A stretch of DNA of 64,000 nt. Source: Nonomuraea spiralis (GTDB taxonomy: Bacteria > Actinomycetota > Actinomycetes > Streptosporangiales > Streptosporangiaceae). The position numbers and the translations under genes were made by a program. The first letter of the stretch is position 1, and each line of letters starts with the position of its first letter. Of the stretch, positions 16,461-24,834 are shown piece by piece. The notes beneath the pieces are model-generated. The model was not told where the DNA came from, made no database searches, and saw only the letters and a list, made by a program, of their open reading frames with translations. The DNA is taken from contig NZ_BMRC01000001.1 of NCBI RefSeq assembly GCF_014648435.1, positions 753,309 through 817,308 on the forward strand, read 5' to 3'.

Positions 16461-17123
16461 TCACTCCTCCTTGCCGGTGCCGCCGAGGGCCACGACGCGC
16501 TTCGCCTCCTCGATCGCGAACTCGAATCCGGCGTCCGGGTCGCGCGACAGCCGTTCCGTGGCGATCGCGTGGCCGCGGACGCGAGGGTCGGCAGCCGTCA
16601 TGGCGTCGTCCAGGATCGGTGTGATCACCTTACCGAGCGCGACCAGCGCGCGGCTGAGGCTCAGCTGTGTCTCGCGTTCGCCGCGCCCGAGCTGCGTCGC
16701 CAGCACCGCGGCCAGCTCGGGCTCCGCGCCCTCGGGCACCAGTACGACCGCCGCCCGCCAGGCGCTGCGCGCGACCTCGTCGTCGGCGTCGGTCAGCAGC
16801 GCCCGGGTGATCGCGGGCCACGCCTGACGGTCCCCGATCTTGGACAGTGTGTGCAACGCCTGGCTCCGCGCCTGCGCGTGCTCGGAACGCAGTTCGCCGA
16901 CGAGCCTCGGGACCGTCAGCGGGGCCGGGTGGCGGGTGAGCGCCCAGGTCAGCGTCTCGCGTACCTGGAAGTCGGGCTCGATCGCGCTGCGCTCGACGAG
17001 TTTGTCCACGAACCGCGGGTCCGGGGTCGTGCCGACGGCCATCGCCGCCCGCAGCCGTACCGACGAGCTGCCGTCCTCCAGCGCCTGGAACGCGCCAACC
17101 GTGTCCTGATTCTGCCTGGTCAT
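16461..17123 (-). CDS. HEAT-repeat protein
   Basis: A 220-residue, all-helical protein of consecutive HEAT-like repeats: SSSVRLRAAMAVGTTPDP, FQVRETLTWALTRHPA, QARSQALHTLSKIGDRQAW and DEVARSAWRAAVVLVPEG are visible units. No catalytic motif, signal peptide or membrane segment. The ATG at 17123 follows AAGGAGGTGGTCCCG. It is the first gene of an operon with the MerR-HEAT regulator 6 bp downstream and shares its repeat type, so it may act as a partner, inhibitor or sensor for that regulator. This role is inferred from position only. Confidence 0.75.
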   Translation of the reverse strand: MTRQNQDTVGAFQALEDGSSSVRLRAAMAVGTTPDPRFVDKLVERSAIEPDFQVRETLTWALTRHPAPLTVPRLVGELRSEHAQARSQALHTLSKIGDRQAWPAITRALLTDADDEVARSAWRAAVVLVPEGAEPELAAVLATQLGRGERETQLSLSRALVALGKVITPILDDAMTAADPRVRGHAIATERLSRDPDAGFEFAIEEAKRVVALGGTGKEE

Positions 17124-17144
17124 CGGGACCACCTCCTTGGCGAC

Positions 17145-17178
17145 AGTGAAGACCTTGTCACCGTGTCAAGGTCAAGCG
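17145..17178 (-). promoter_or_regulatory. MerR-type promoter of the HEAT operon
   Basis: TTGACC (-35) and TTCACT (-10) are separated by 19 bases with an inverted repeat CCTTG...CAAGG around a GTGACA core. Positions 17155-17178 match 15393-15416 base for base. The operon start codon is 21 bases after the -10 box. The divergent MDR gene shares this gap and could respond too. Confidence 0.75.
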
Positions 17179-17234
17179 AGGTGGTACGCGTTCCCCTATT
17201 GTTGGATGCCGATCGAACTCTAAGGGAGTTGAAC

Positions 17235-18140
17235 ATGCGTACTGTGCGGATCGACGCGTTCGGTGATCCCGGCGTACTCGCGGTTGCCGAGGCGCCGGCG
17301 CCGCGCGCCCTGGACGGCGAGGTGCTGGTACGGGTCGTCGCCTCGGCCGTGAACCCCGTTGACGACAAGACCCGTGAAGGAGCCATCGGAGAGGGCACGC
17401 CGCCCCTGCCGATGACCTTGGGATGGGAGCTGGCGGGCATCGTCGTGGACAGCCCGGCCGGTGGGCTGTCCGTGGGCGAACGGGTCTACGGGATGTCCCA
17501 CCAGCTCGCCACCGGGCGGGGAACCTGGGCCGACCTCGTGGCCATGCCGGTCGGCTCGCTCGCCGTCGCGCCTTCGACGATCAGCCTGCTGGAGGCCGCG
17601 ACGCTGCCGTTGCCCGGGTTGACCGCCTTGCAGACGCTCGACTGGCTGGGCGTCCGCGCGGGTGAACGGCTGCTGGTGGCGGGCGCGGCCGGCGCGGTCG
17701 GGGGGCTGGCCGTACAGCTGGCCCGTGCGCGCGGCGCCCGGGTGGACGCGCTGGTCTCCGGGCCGGCCCAGGTCGAGGTGGTCAGGGAGCTGGGGGCCGA
17801 GCTGGTCACGACGGACCCCGCCACGTTGCCGGCGGCCGCGTATGACGCCGTCTTCGACACCTTCGGCGCCTTCGTCACCGAGGCGGTCGCCGACGGAGGC
17901 CGCTACGCCTCCATCGCCACCCAGGCCGGGCCGGTGCCGGACCTGTCACACCGGGCGATCCGTACGACGGTCAACCAGGTGCGCGAGGACGGTCCGGGGC
18001 TCGCCGAGCTGGCCAAGGCGGTGGACGCGGGCCAGGTGAAGGCACGGATCGAAGCCCAGTACGCCCTTCAGGACGTACGGGCGGCGCACGAGCGTTTCCG
18101 CCGCGCCCGGTTGACCGGCAAGATCGCCCTCGCCTTCTGA
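17235..18140 (+). CDS. NADP-dependent zinc-free alcohol dehydrogenase/quinone oxidoreductase (MDR)
   Basis: A 301-residue medium-chain reductase. It begins MRTVRIDAFGDPGVLAVAEA, has the catalytic-domain entry ASAVNPVDDKTREG, and the cofactor loop VAGAAGAVGGLAVQLARARG (GxxGxxG) near residue 155. No structural-zinc cysteines, as in quinone oxidoreductases. The ATG follows AAGGGAGTTGAAC. It faces the HEAT operon across 111 bp that contain the MerR-type operator, so coregulation is possible. Substrate unknown. Confidence 0.85.
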   Translation: MRTVRIDAFGDPGVLAVAEAPAPRALDGEVLVRVVASAVNPVDDKTREGAIGEGTPPLPMTLGWELAGIVVDSPAGGLSVGERVYGMSHQLATGRGTWADLVAMPVGSLAVAPSTISLLEAATLPLPGLTALQTLDWLGVRAGERLLVAGAAGAVGGLAVQLARARGARVDALVSGPAQVEVVRELGAELVTTDPATLPAAAYDAVFDTFGAFVTEAVADGGRYASIATQAGPVPDLSHRAIRTTVNQVREDGPGLAELAKAVDAGQVKARIEAQYALQDVRAAHERFRRARLTGKIALAF

Positions 18141-18163
18141 GGACGTACGTCCGGGCGCAGCGG

Positions 18164-19006
18164 TCAGATCGTCCGGCGTAGCACGGTCTCCACGGCGTCG
18201 ATCAGCGGATCGCCCGCGGTTCGCGGGTGCCGGGCGAGGCCGAGCTCGACGTCCGGCAGGGTGGGCAGGGCGTCGGTGTCGTGGCAGGCCATGACCGGGT
18301 CGAGGTTCTCCGGCATGAGCGCCGCGACGCCGAGCCCGGCCCGTACCGCGGCGAGCACGCCGACCAGGCTGTTGCTCTCGAACGCCACCCGCCGGCGCCG
18401 GCCGGCCCGCTCCAGCGTCTCCAGCACCGACGTACGCCAGGAGCACGCGCCGGTGAACAGCACCACCGGCAGCGGGTCGGCGGCCGGGTCCACCCCCTGG
18501 CCGACCGCCCAGACCAGCGGCCGGCGTACGGTCCAGCGCGGCGCCCCGGGGATGTGCGGCACCTCGTCGAGCACGATCTGCACGCGGCCCGCGTCGTAGG
18601 CCTCCCGGATCGCGACGTCGGAGAGGCTGAGCACCTCCAGCGTCACGTCCGGGTGCAGCCGGGCGAGGTCGGCGAGCGCCTGCGGGAGCTGCGACGCGAC
18701 GAGGTCCTCCAGCAGCCCGACGCCGCAGTGGCCGGTGAGGGCACGCCCGGTCGCGGTGAGCGCCTGCGCCGACAGCGAGAGGATGCGCTCGGCGTACGGC
18801 AGGAGCTCCTCACCCGCCCGCGTCAGCGAGACGCCGGACGGCGACCGGTGGAGCAGCGGCCGGCCGACGGTGCTTTCGAGTTTGCGCAACTGCTGGCTGA
18901 GCGCGGGCTGGGTGTGTCCCAGCGTGGCCGCGGCGCGGCTGATGCTGCCCGCCCGGACGGCGGTGACGAACGACCGCAACAACGCGGTCTCGAGATCCCT
19001 GGCCAT
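18164..19006 (-). CDS. LysR-family regulator
   Basis: A 280-residue LTTR. N-terminal helix-turn-helix: GSISRAAATLGHTQPALSQQ followed by the linker helix LRKLESTVGRPLLHRS. The rest is the two-lobed effector domain. It is divergent from an MFS exporter across 72 bp, the standard arrangement for an LTTR and its target. Effector unknown. Confidence 0.9.
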   Translation of the reverse strand: MARDLETALLRSFVTAVRAGSISRAAATLGHTQPALSQQLRKLESTVGRPLLHRSPSGVSLTRAGEELLPYAERILSLSAQALTATGRALTGHCGVGLLEDLVASQLPQALADLARLHPDVTLEVLSLSDVAIREAYDAGRVQIVLDEVPHIPGAPRWTVRRPLVWAVGQGVDPAADPLPVVLFTGACSWRTSVLETLERAGRRRRVAFESNSLVGVLAAVRAGLGVAALMPENLDPVMACHDTDALPTLPDVELGLARHPRTAGDPLIDAVETVLRRTI

Positions 19007-19078
19007 AAGCAGCCATTATGTCTCCTCCAACGAATTAACCACTTCCTATGGCTTGAGCGGTGTTCTAACGTCGCGCAG

Positions 19079-20305
19079 GTGACTGGATACCGACAGGTGC
19101 TCGCCGTACCGGGGATGGCGTCGCTGCTGGGCGTCTCGCTGCTCGCCCGTGTGGCGATCAGCGCCGACGTGATGGCGCTGACGATGTACGTCGTGCTCGG
19201 CCTGCAGATGAACTACGCGGCGGCGGGCGGTGTCGCGGCGGCCCTGACCGCCGGGACGGCGCTGGGCGGGCCGCTGCTCGGCCGCGTGATCGACGCGCGG
19301 GGCCTGCGTACCGTGCTGCTGGCGACGGTCGCGGTGCAGATCGTGTTCTGGCTGAGCGTGCCGGTCATGCCGTACGGGGTCCTGCTGGGCGCCGCCTTCG
19401 TGGCGGGTCTGCTGATGGTGCCGGCCGCGTCGGTGACCAGGCAGGCGATCGCCGCGATGACGACGGAGGGGCAGCGCCGGGCCGCGTTCGCGCTGGAGTC
19501 GGTGCAGGGCGAGCTGTCGTACATGGTGGGGCCGGCGGTGGTGATCCTGTTCGCGGCGAAGATGTCGCCGGAGGTGGTGGCGTGGGGCGTGGGCGCCGCG
19601 ATCACGCTCGGTGGTGTCGGCATCGCCTGGCTCAAACCGCCGCTGCGTGCCGCGAACGAGGTTGAGTCCGGCGCGGCCGTACGTCCCTCGCGCCGGGAGT
19701 GGCTGGGCGCCCGCATGATCGCCGTACTGACGATGTTGTTCGGCACGACGATGCTGCTCAGCGGCGTCGACCTCGCCATCGTCGCCACGCTCGAAGAGGC
19801 GGGTCAGGTGTCGTGGGCCGCCCTGGTCATGACCGTGTTCGGCGCGGCCTCCGTCGCCGGCGGTCTGGTCTACGGCGCGCTCCCCCGGTCGCTGCCCACG
19901 TGGCTGCTGCTCGGCCTGCTCGCGCTCGTGACGGTTCCGGCCGGGTTCGCCCACGACTGGCCCTGGTTGTGCGTGGCCGTCGTCGGCGTCGGGCTGCTCA
20001 CCGCGCCGACCCTCTCCACGGTGGCCGACGCGGTGAGCCGGTTGGCGCCGGCCGGCGTACGGGGTGAGGCGGCGGGGTTGCAGTCCTCGGCGGCCAGCGC
20101 GGGGTTCGCGCTCGGGTCGCCGGTCATCGGGGTGGCGATCGACGCCTCCATGCCGGGGGGCGGCTTCGCGGCGGCCGGGCTGGCCGGCCTCGCCGCGGCG
20201 CTGGTCGGCTCCCTGCTGTCCCGCTCGGTCTCGCCGCGACGGACGGGCACTCCATCCGAAAGAGATCTTGAACCATTCGAACATATGGTAAACAAAGGGA
20301 GTTAG
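19079..20305 (+). CDS. MFS transporter
   Basis: A 408-residue protein with about twelve membrane helices and an MFS motif A-like loop GPLLGRVIDARGLRTVLLA after helix two. The family subgroup resembles actinobacterial drug or metabolite exporters. The GTG at 19079 has no ribosome site, but TTCTAAC lies about 8 bases before it, so a leaderless transcript is likely; the reading frame also runs upstream without a better start. Divergent from the LysR gene, its probable regulator. The C-terminal 25 residues are charged and cytoplasmic. Confidence 0.85.
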   Translation: MTGYRQVLAVPGMASLLGVSLLARVAISADVMALTMYVVLGLQMNYAAAGGVAAALTAGTALGGPLLGRVIDARGLRTVLLATVAVQIVFWLSVPVMPYGVLLGAAFVAGLLMVPAASVTRQAIAAMTTEGQRRAAFALESVQGELSYMVGPAVVILFAAKMSPEVVAWGVGAAITLGGVGIAWLKPPLRAANEVESGAAVRPSRREWLGARMIAVLTMLFGTTMLLSGVDLAIVATLEEAGQVSWAALVMTVFGAASVAGGLVYGALPRSLPTWLLLGLLALVTVPAGFAHDWPWLCVAVVGVGLLTAPTLSTVADAVSRLAPAGVRGEAAGLQSSAASAGFALGSPVIGVAIDASMPGGGFAAAGLAGLAAALVGSLLSRSVSPRRTGTPSERDLEPFEHMVNKGS

Positions 20306-20341
20306 AGTCCGTCCGAAATGCCAGCAGATTGAAGGATGCAC

Positions 20342-20764
20342 GTGCTCAGGAAGACCTTCACGACCGCCGCGCTCACTCTCGTCGCCGCCACCTCGCTCGT
20401 GGCGATCCCGGCGGCAGCGAACGCGGAAGTCTACTGCGGCGCCGGATACAACGTCGTTCACCAGAGCGACATGCACAACTACACCAAGAGCTGGGGGACG
20501 GTGTACCTGGCCTACAACAGCAGCACCGGCAAGAACTGCGTCACGGTCGTCAAGAGCAACTACGTCGGCACCGCCACCTGGACCAACGTCACCCTCACGG
20601 TCCAGGGCGGCAGCAGCTACGGCGTGAGCGAGACCGTGAAGTACTACGGCGGCCCGGTCTACGCCAGCGCCAGGGGCGCCTGCGTGAAGTACTCGGCCAT
20701 CATCGAGGCCCCCAGCGGCGCCCGCGCCATCGGCGGCCGCTCCACGTGGGGCAACTGCGGCTGA
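20342..20764 (+). CDS. Secreted protein similar to spore-associated protein A
   Basis: A 140-residue secreted protein: signal peptide MLRKTFTTAALTLVAATSLV with cleavage near AAANA-EVYC. The mature part (YCGAGYNVVHQSD, STGKNCVTVVKSN, GGPVYASARGACVKY, WGNCG) has the spacing of four cysteines and the overall pattern of Streptomyces SapA, a spore-coat-associated protein of unknown activity. The GTG at 20342 is preferred because GAAGG lies 6 bases before it; an ATG two codons earlier is in frame but overlaps that site. It stands alone and ends at a strong terminator. Confidence 0.75.
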   Translation: MLRKTFTTAALTLVAATSLVAIPAAANAEVYCGAGYNVVHQSDMHNYTKSWGTVYLAYNSSTGKNCVTVVKSNYVGTATWTNVTLTVQGGSSYGVSETVKYYGGPVYASARGACVKYSAIIEAPSGARAIGGRSTWGNCG

Positions 20765-20784
20765 CCCGAACGGCCGCCGAGCGG

Positions 20785-20830
20785 CTCCACGGTGACGAGC
20801 CGCCCCTGCCGCCCGCTCGTCACCGTGGAG
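20785..20830. terminator. Strong bidirectional terminator
   Basis: CTCCACGGTGACGAGC (20785-20800) pairs perfectly with GCTCGTCACCGTGGAG (20815-20830), a 16-bp stem with a 14-base loop. It lies between two convergent genes, 20 bases after one stop and 2 bases from the other, so it can end both transcripts. Confidence 0.8.
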
Positions 20831-20832
20831 GA

Positions 20833-22545
20833 TCAGGGTTCGTCGCGGGCGCCGACGGGGGCGGCGGGCAGGATGCCGGTGCGGCGCAGGTGGTCGCGGG
20901 CGGCCGCGATGGCCTCAGGGGTGGTGGCGAAGACACGACCGGCCGCGTCGAGGCGGGCGATGACACCCAGGGCGTTCAGCGGCTGATGGTGGCCGTCGCG
21001 GATGCCGGAGACGTACACGGTGATGCCGCGCCGCTCCAGACGGGTGATGGCGTCGCCCAGGACCAGCGCGCCGCTGGCGTCGATGGTGGTGACCCGCGAC
21101 AGGCGCAGGATCACCACGGAGACGTCGGCGACCTCGGACAGCTCCAGCAGGAAACGGTGGGCGGCGGCGAAGAACAGCGGCCCGTCCAGCCGGTAGGCGA
21201 CGATGTGCTCGGCCAGCAGCGCGCGTTCCTCGGTGTCGTGGTCGGCGGGCAGGTCCGCGTGCAGCGGCACGGCGTCCAGCCGCACGTTGCGCGCGATGGC
21301 GCGCAGCGCCAGCGCACCGGCCACGACCAGGCCGATGATGACGGCGGCGACCAGGTCCAGGGCGAGGGTGGCGACCGCGGTCAGCGCCAGGACGAGCGCG
21401 TCGGCGCGGGTGGAGCGCAACATGGCCCGCACCGAGCCGACCTCGACCATCCGTACGGCGGTGGCCAGCAGCACCCCGGCCAGCGCGGCCAGGGGGATGC
21501 GGGCCACCAGACCGGCGGCGCTGAACACGATCACGCCGAGGACCGCGGCGTGGGCGAGCGCGGCCAGCCGGGACGCCGCGCCCGACCGCACGTTGACCGC
21601 GGTACGGGCGATCGCCCCGGTGGCCGGGACACCGCCGAACAGCGGCGCGACCAGGTTGGCCAGGCCCTGGCCGAACAGCTCCCGGTCCGGATCGTGTTTG
21701 TGGTTGACGCTCATGCCGTCGGCGACGGCGGCCGACAGCAGCGACTCCAGCGCGGCCAGCGCGGCGACGGCGACGGCCGGGGCGATCAGCGAGCCCAGCG
21801 CGCCCAGGTCCAGGAAGGCCAGGGAGGGAGCGCCCAGCCCGGTGGGCAGGGCGTCGATCCGGGTGAGCGGCAGGTCGGCCAGCTCGGCGACGAGGGTGGC
21901 GGCGGCCACGGCCAGCAGCGAGAACGGCACGCCGGGCCGCCGGCGGGCCCCGGCCAGCATCACCGCGGCCACGGCGCCGGCCACCACCGGCGCGGCCCAG
22001 CCGGGGTGGGCGGCGAAAGCGAGCACGGCCTTCCCCGCCACGACCAGCACCTTGTCCCCCTCCGGGGTGGGCACGCCGAGCGCGGCCGGGATCTGCTGCA
22101 AACCGATCACACACGCGATGCCCAGGGTGAACCCCTCCACCACCGGGGCCGGGACCAGTGCCATGTAGCGGCCCGCCCGCGCGAACGCCAGGCCGAGCAG
22201 CAGCAGCCCGGCCAGCACGCCGACGGTGAGCACGCCGGAGGCGCCGTGGGCGTGCATGATCGGCACCAGCACCACGGTCATCGCCCCGGTCGGCCCCGAC
22301 ACCTGGAGGGCCGAGCCGCCGAAGACGGCCGCCAGGGCGCCGGCCACCACCGCGGTGGCCAGCCCGGCCTGGGCGCCCAGCCCCGAGGAGATGCCGAACC
22401 CGAGCGCCAGCGGCAGCGCCACGATCGCGACCGTCAACCCGGCCAGCAGGTCCCGGCGCGGATGGCGGCCCATCGCCGCCAGATCGGCGCGCGCGGGCAG
22501 GACCGAGCGCAGGCGGTCCCAGCCCGCCCCGAGCACGGAGTTCAC
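20833..22545 (-). CDS. SulP-family anion permease with STAS domain
   Basis: A 570-residue transporter. The SulP core begins with DLLAGLTVAIVALPLALGFG and includes GSALQVSGPTGAMTVVLVPI, the family's substrate-site region; about eleven helices follow to residue 425. Residues 430-550 form a cytoplasmic STAS domain (VVILRLSRVTTIDASGALVL). SulP proteins carry sulfate, bicarbonate or other anions. The gene is 31 bp after an ArsR gene, third in a three-gene operon. Ion specificity cannot be set from sequence. Confidence 0.9.
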   Translation of the reverse strand: MNSVLGAGWDRLRSVLPARADLAAMGRHPRRDLLAGLTVAIVALPLALGFGISSGLGAQAGLATAVVAGALAAVFGGSALQVSGPTGAMTVVLVPIMHAHGASGVLTVGVLAGLLLLGLAFARAGRYMALVPAPVVEGFTLGIACVIGLQQIPAALGVPTPEGDKVLVVAGKAVLAFAAHPGWAAPVVAGAVAAVMLAGARRRPGVPFSLLAVAAATLVAELADLPLTRIDALPTGLGAPSLAFLDLGALGSLIAPAVAVAALAALESLLSAAVADGMSVNHKHDPDRELFGQGLANLVAPLFGGVPATGAIARTAVNVRSGAASRLAALAHAAVLGVIVFSAAGLVARIPLAALAGVLLATAVRMVEVGSVRAMLRSTRADALVLALTAVATLALDLVAAVIIGLVVAGALALRAIARNVRLDAVPLHADLPADHDTEERALLAEHIVAYRLDGPLFFAAAHRFLLELSEVADVSVVILRLSRVTTIDASGALVLGDAITRLERRGITVYVSGIRDGHHQPLNALGVIARLDAAGRVFATTPEAIAAARDHLRRTGILPAAPVGARDEP

Positions 22546-22576
22546 CGGCCGCCGACCCCCGCTCCACGTACGGCGT

Positions 22577-22918
22577 TCACCGGTCGCTTGCCTCTGCTTC
22601 GAGTAGTTCGTTGAGGAGGGCGTGGCGGCCTGAGAGCTTGGCGCCGAGGAGCTGGCGGGCCGCGCGCAGCAGTTCGGCGACGTCCCCGCCGGACAGCGCG
22701 TAGACCACGGTCGAGCCCTCGCGGCGCGCGGTGACGAGCTCCGAGCGCCGCAACACGGCCAGGTGCTGCGACAACCCGGTCGGCTCCACCTCGATCTCGT
22801 TCAGCAGCTCCCGCACCGGCTTCGGCCCGTCCTGCAGCAGCTCCAGCACCCGGATCCGCACCGGATGGCCCAGCAGCCGGAACAGCTCCGCCTTGGCCTC
22901 GTACAGCGGTACCGACAT
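22577..22918 (-). CDS. ArsR-family regulator of the SulP operon
   Basis: A 113-residue winged-helix protein: VRELLNEIEVEPTGLSQHLAV-L is the recognition helix region, then RREGSTVVYAL the wing. It contains no cysteine at all, so it is not a thiolate metal sensor; the signal may be redox-independent or another ligand. The ATG at 22918 overlaps the stop of the small upstream gene (TGATG). ArsR-SulP pairs recur in actinobacteria. It probably binds the repeats at 23142-23167. Confidence 0.85.
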   Translation of the reverse strand: MSVPLYEAKAELFRLLGHPVRIRVLELLQDGPKPVRELLNEIEVEPTGLSQHLAVLRRSELVTARREGSTVVYALSGGDVAELLRAARQLLGAKLSGRHALLNELLEAEASDR

Positions 22919-23115
22919 CACGCGCCCTCTTCCGGGGTGTCCGGACGGCCGGTCTCGATGTCCACTCCGTGGGCGTGGGCCAGTCGCCGCAGGTCCTCCC
23001 ATTCGCCCTCGGCCAGCAGGGTCGCGTAGTGGTCGTCGTCACGGCGGGCGGCCTGCAACGCCTGCCAGGCGGCGTACGCCCGATCCCGGATCGTGGCAGC
23101 GAAAGCGGTGCTCAC
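22918..23115 (-). CDS. Small protein, first gene of the ArsR-SulP operon
   Basis: A 65-residue, mainly helical soluble protein (AAWQALQAARRDDDHYATLL, then EWEDLRRLAHAHGVDIE). The GTG at 23115 follows GAAGGGGGTACC, and its TGA overlaps the ArsR start, which supports translation. No family or motif was recognised. Confidence 0.6.
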   Translation of the reverse strand: MSTAFAATIRDRAYAAWQALQAARRDDDHYATLLAEGEWEDLRRLAHAHGVDIETGRPDTPEEGA

Positions 23116-23141
23116 GCGGTACCCCCTTCGTGGTCGCCTTA

Positions 23142-23167
23142 GCAATTACGAATATTCGCAATTACGA
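23142..23167. promoter_or_regulatory. Probable ArsR operator
   Basis: GCAATTACGA occurs twice (23142-23151 and 23158-23167) with a 16-bp period, and the perfect palindrome CGAATATTCG (23149-23158) joins them. It is an AT-rich patch 27 bases upstream of the ArsR-SulP operon start. Confidence 0.6.
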
Positions 23168-23199
23168 TACCGCAGAGCCACAGGGCCCCGTGAACGAGG

Positions 23200-23853
23200 T
23201 CACCCGGCGGAGTGCCCGAAGCCGTGCAACATGGCGGTGAGCCCGGTCTCGAAGTGGTCGCCGAGGGCGGTGGCGTCGGCGGCTTCGGCCAGCAGGTTGT
23301 AGTCGGGGCTGTCCGGACGCGGTCTGCGGCTGCGCCGTTCCGCGCCGAGCCTGGTCACGGCGATGGCCATGGCGTGGCCGACGGTGAACTCGCGCAGGCA
23401 GCGGGACACGCGCAGCGCGTCCGCCGGGGGGACGCCCTCGGCGTGGAGTTTGGTGAGCATCCTGACGCCGGTGTCGATGGAGGCGGGCGAGCGTACCGGG
23501 CGGGTGGCGAACACCTGGACGGCGTGGGGGTGGCGCAGCAGCGTGTCGCGCAGCCGCAGGCAGTATTGCCGGGCCAGTTCCTGCCAGGGGCCGTCCCAGG
23601 GCAGGGTGTCGACGTCGATCTCGGTGAACAGCGCCTCGGCGACGCCGTCGAAGAGCGCTTCCTGGTCGTCGTAGTGGCGGTAGGCGGCCATCGGGTCGAA
23701 GCCGACCGCGGTGCCGAGCTTGCGCATGGAGAACTTGCGCAGGCCGTGCGCGTCGATGAGGGCGAGCGCGGCGGCGGCGAGGTATTCGCGGGTGAGTGTG
23801 GGCCGGGTGGGCGGCTCCGGCAGCCCGCTCGGCGGGCCGGCGTCGGCTGTCAT
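23200..23853 (-). CDS. TetR-family regulator
   Basis: A 217-residue TetR protein: LTREYLAAAALALIDAHGLR, then FSMRKLGTAVGFDPMAAYRHY is the helix-turn-helix, followed by a TetR_C ligand domain. The ATG overlaps the stop of the upstream hydrolase by ATGA and its ribosome site GGAGGG lies inside that gene, so the two are translationally coupled. The likely operators are the twin CTAC-N3-GTAG sites at 24763-24791 in front of the operon. Ligand unknown. Confidence 0.85.
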   Translation of the reverse strand: MTADAGPPSGLPEPPTRPTLTREYLAAAALALIDAHGLRKFSMRKLGTAVGFDPMAAYRHYDDQEALFDGVAEALFTEIDVDTLPWDGPWQELARQYCLRLRDTLLRHPHAVQVFATRPVRSPASIDTGVRMLTKLHAEGVPPADALRVSRCLREFTVGHAMAIAVTRLGAERRSRRPRPDSPDYNLLAEAADATALGDHFETGLTAMLHGFGHSAG

Positions 23854-24743
23854 GCTGCGAAGCCCTCCAGGATCGTGGTGAGTGTCTTGGCGAAGTCGTC
23901 CGGATGCTGCATGAACGGGACGTGGCCGCCGGGGAACTCCTGGCAGGGTACGCCCAGACGCCGCGACAACACCTGCGATGGCGTGTGGTACGGCTTGCCG
24001 ACGCTGTCGCGCCCGGTGGCCAGGCACCACGGCGCGGTGGCGGTGGCCAGCGCGGCCAGGTCGGGCTGGAAGTCGAAGCAGAAGGCGGGCAGCTCTCGGC
24101 GCAGCGTGAGCTCGGCGTTGCGGAGCTGGCGGGTCATCACGTCCGGCTCGCGGCGGGTGATCTTCCGGGCCAGGTCGCCGGCGGTGAGCATGAGGTGGGT
24201 CCCGGCGGCGATGACGGCCTGTCCGGCGGGTGACAGGAAGATCCGCGGCGGGTCGGGCAGCGTCATCGCGCCGAAGGCGGCGTAGGCCCGCATCACGTGG
24301 CCGTCGCGGGCGAGGCGGCCGATGTGGTCGAGCTCCCGGCGTTCGGCGGAGTCGGCGGGCAGAAGCTGGACCAGCGGCGGCTCGTGCACGACGGCGCCCA
24401 GCAGGCGGCCGGGATGCCGGGCGACCATCTCCAGGGCGATGACCGCGCCGCCGCTGTTGCCGAAGACGTGGGCGCGGTCCAGGCCGTGGTGGCGCAGGAC
24501 GGCGGCCGCGTCGTCGGCCTGGGTGGCGGGCGTGATCGAGGCGTCGGGGCGGGTGAACGGGCTGCGCGAGTTGCCGCGCCGGTCGTAGGTGATCACGGTG
24601 AACGTCCGCGCCAGCGGCGGGACCACGTCCGCGTACGCCCCGGCGTCGCCGCCGCCACCGGAGATCAGCAACAGCGGGGGGCCGTCACCGGCACGTTCGA
24701 CGTGCAGGCGGGCCCCGGGGACTTCGACCGTGTCGTTGGCCAT
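23850..24743 (-). CDS. Alpha/beta hydrolase
   Basis: A 297-residue hydrolase: LLLISGGGGDAGAYADVVPP is the oxyanion region, VFGNSGGA places the nucleophile at Ser97, and PGGHVPFMQHP carries the catalytic His near the C-terminus. No signal peptide. First gene of an operon with TetR. It faces an FMN reductase-MFS-MerR operon across a 91-bp gap with two operators. Substrate unknown. Confidence 0.85.
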   Translation of the reverse strand: MANDTVEVPGARLHVERAGDGPPLLLISGGGGDAGAYADVVPPLARTFTVITYDRRGNSRSPFTRPDASITPATQADDAAAVLRHHGLDRAHVFGNSGGAVIALEMVARHPGRLLGAVVHEPPLVQLLPADSAERRELDHIGRLARDGHVMRAYAAFGAMTLPDPPRIFLSPAGQAVIAAGTHLMLTAGDLARKITRREPDVMTRQLRNAELTLRRELPAFCFDFQPDLAALATATAPWCLATGRDSVGKPYHTPSQVLSRRLGVPCQEFPGGHVPFMQHPDDFAKTLTTILEGFAA

Positions 24744-24762
24744 GATCGGCCTTCCTCTCTGT

Positions 24763-24791
24763 CTACAGCGTAGTTCAGATCTACATTGTAG
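24763..24791. promoter_or_regulatory. Twin CTAC-N3-GTAG operators
   Basis: CTACAGCGTAG (24763-24773) and CTACATTGTAG (24781-24791) are two short palindromes with centres 18 bp apart. Their outer edges also form a larger palindrome with arms TGTCTACA and TGTAGACA. They cover the divergent promoter region and are the best candidate sites for the TetR protein of the leftward operon. Confidence 0.7.
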
Positions 24792-24834
24792 ACAGCTTGA
24801 GTTCGTCCATAGGCGAACTTCTAGCGTCGGTGCC

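Noticed and set aside
19046..20476. 476-codon minus-strand frame opposite the MFS gene
   Set aside because: Antisense of a clear membrane-protein gene, with low-complexity Arg/Gly/His composition.
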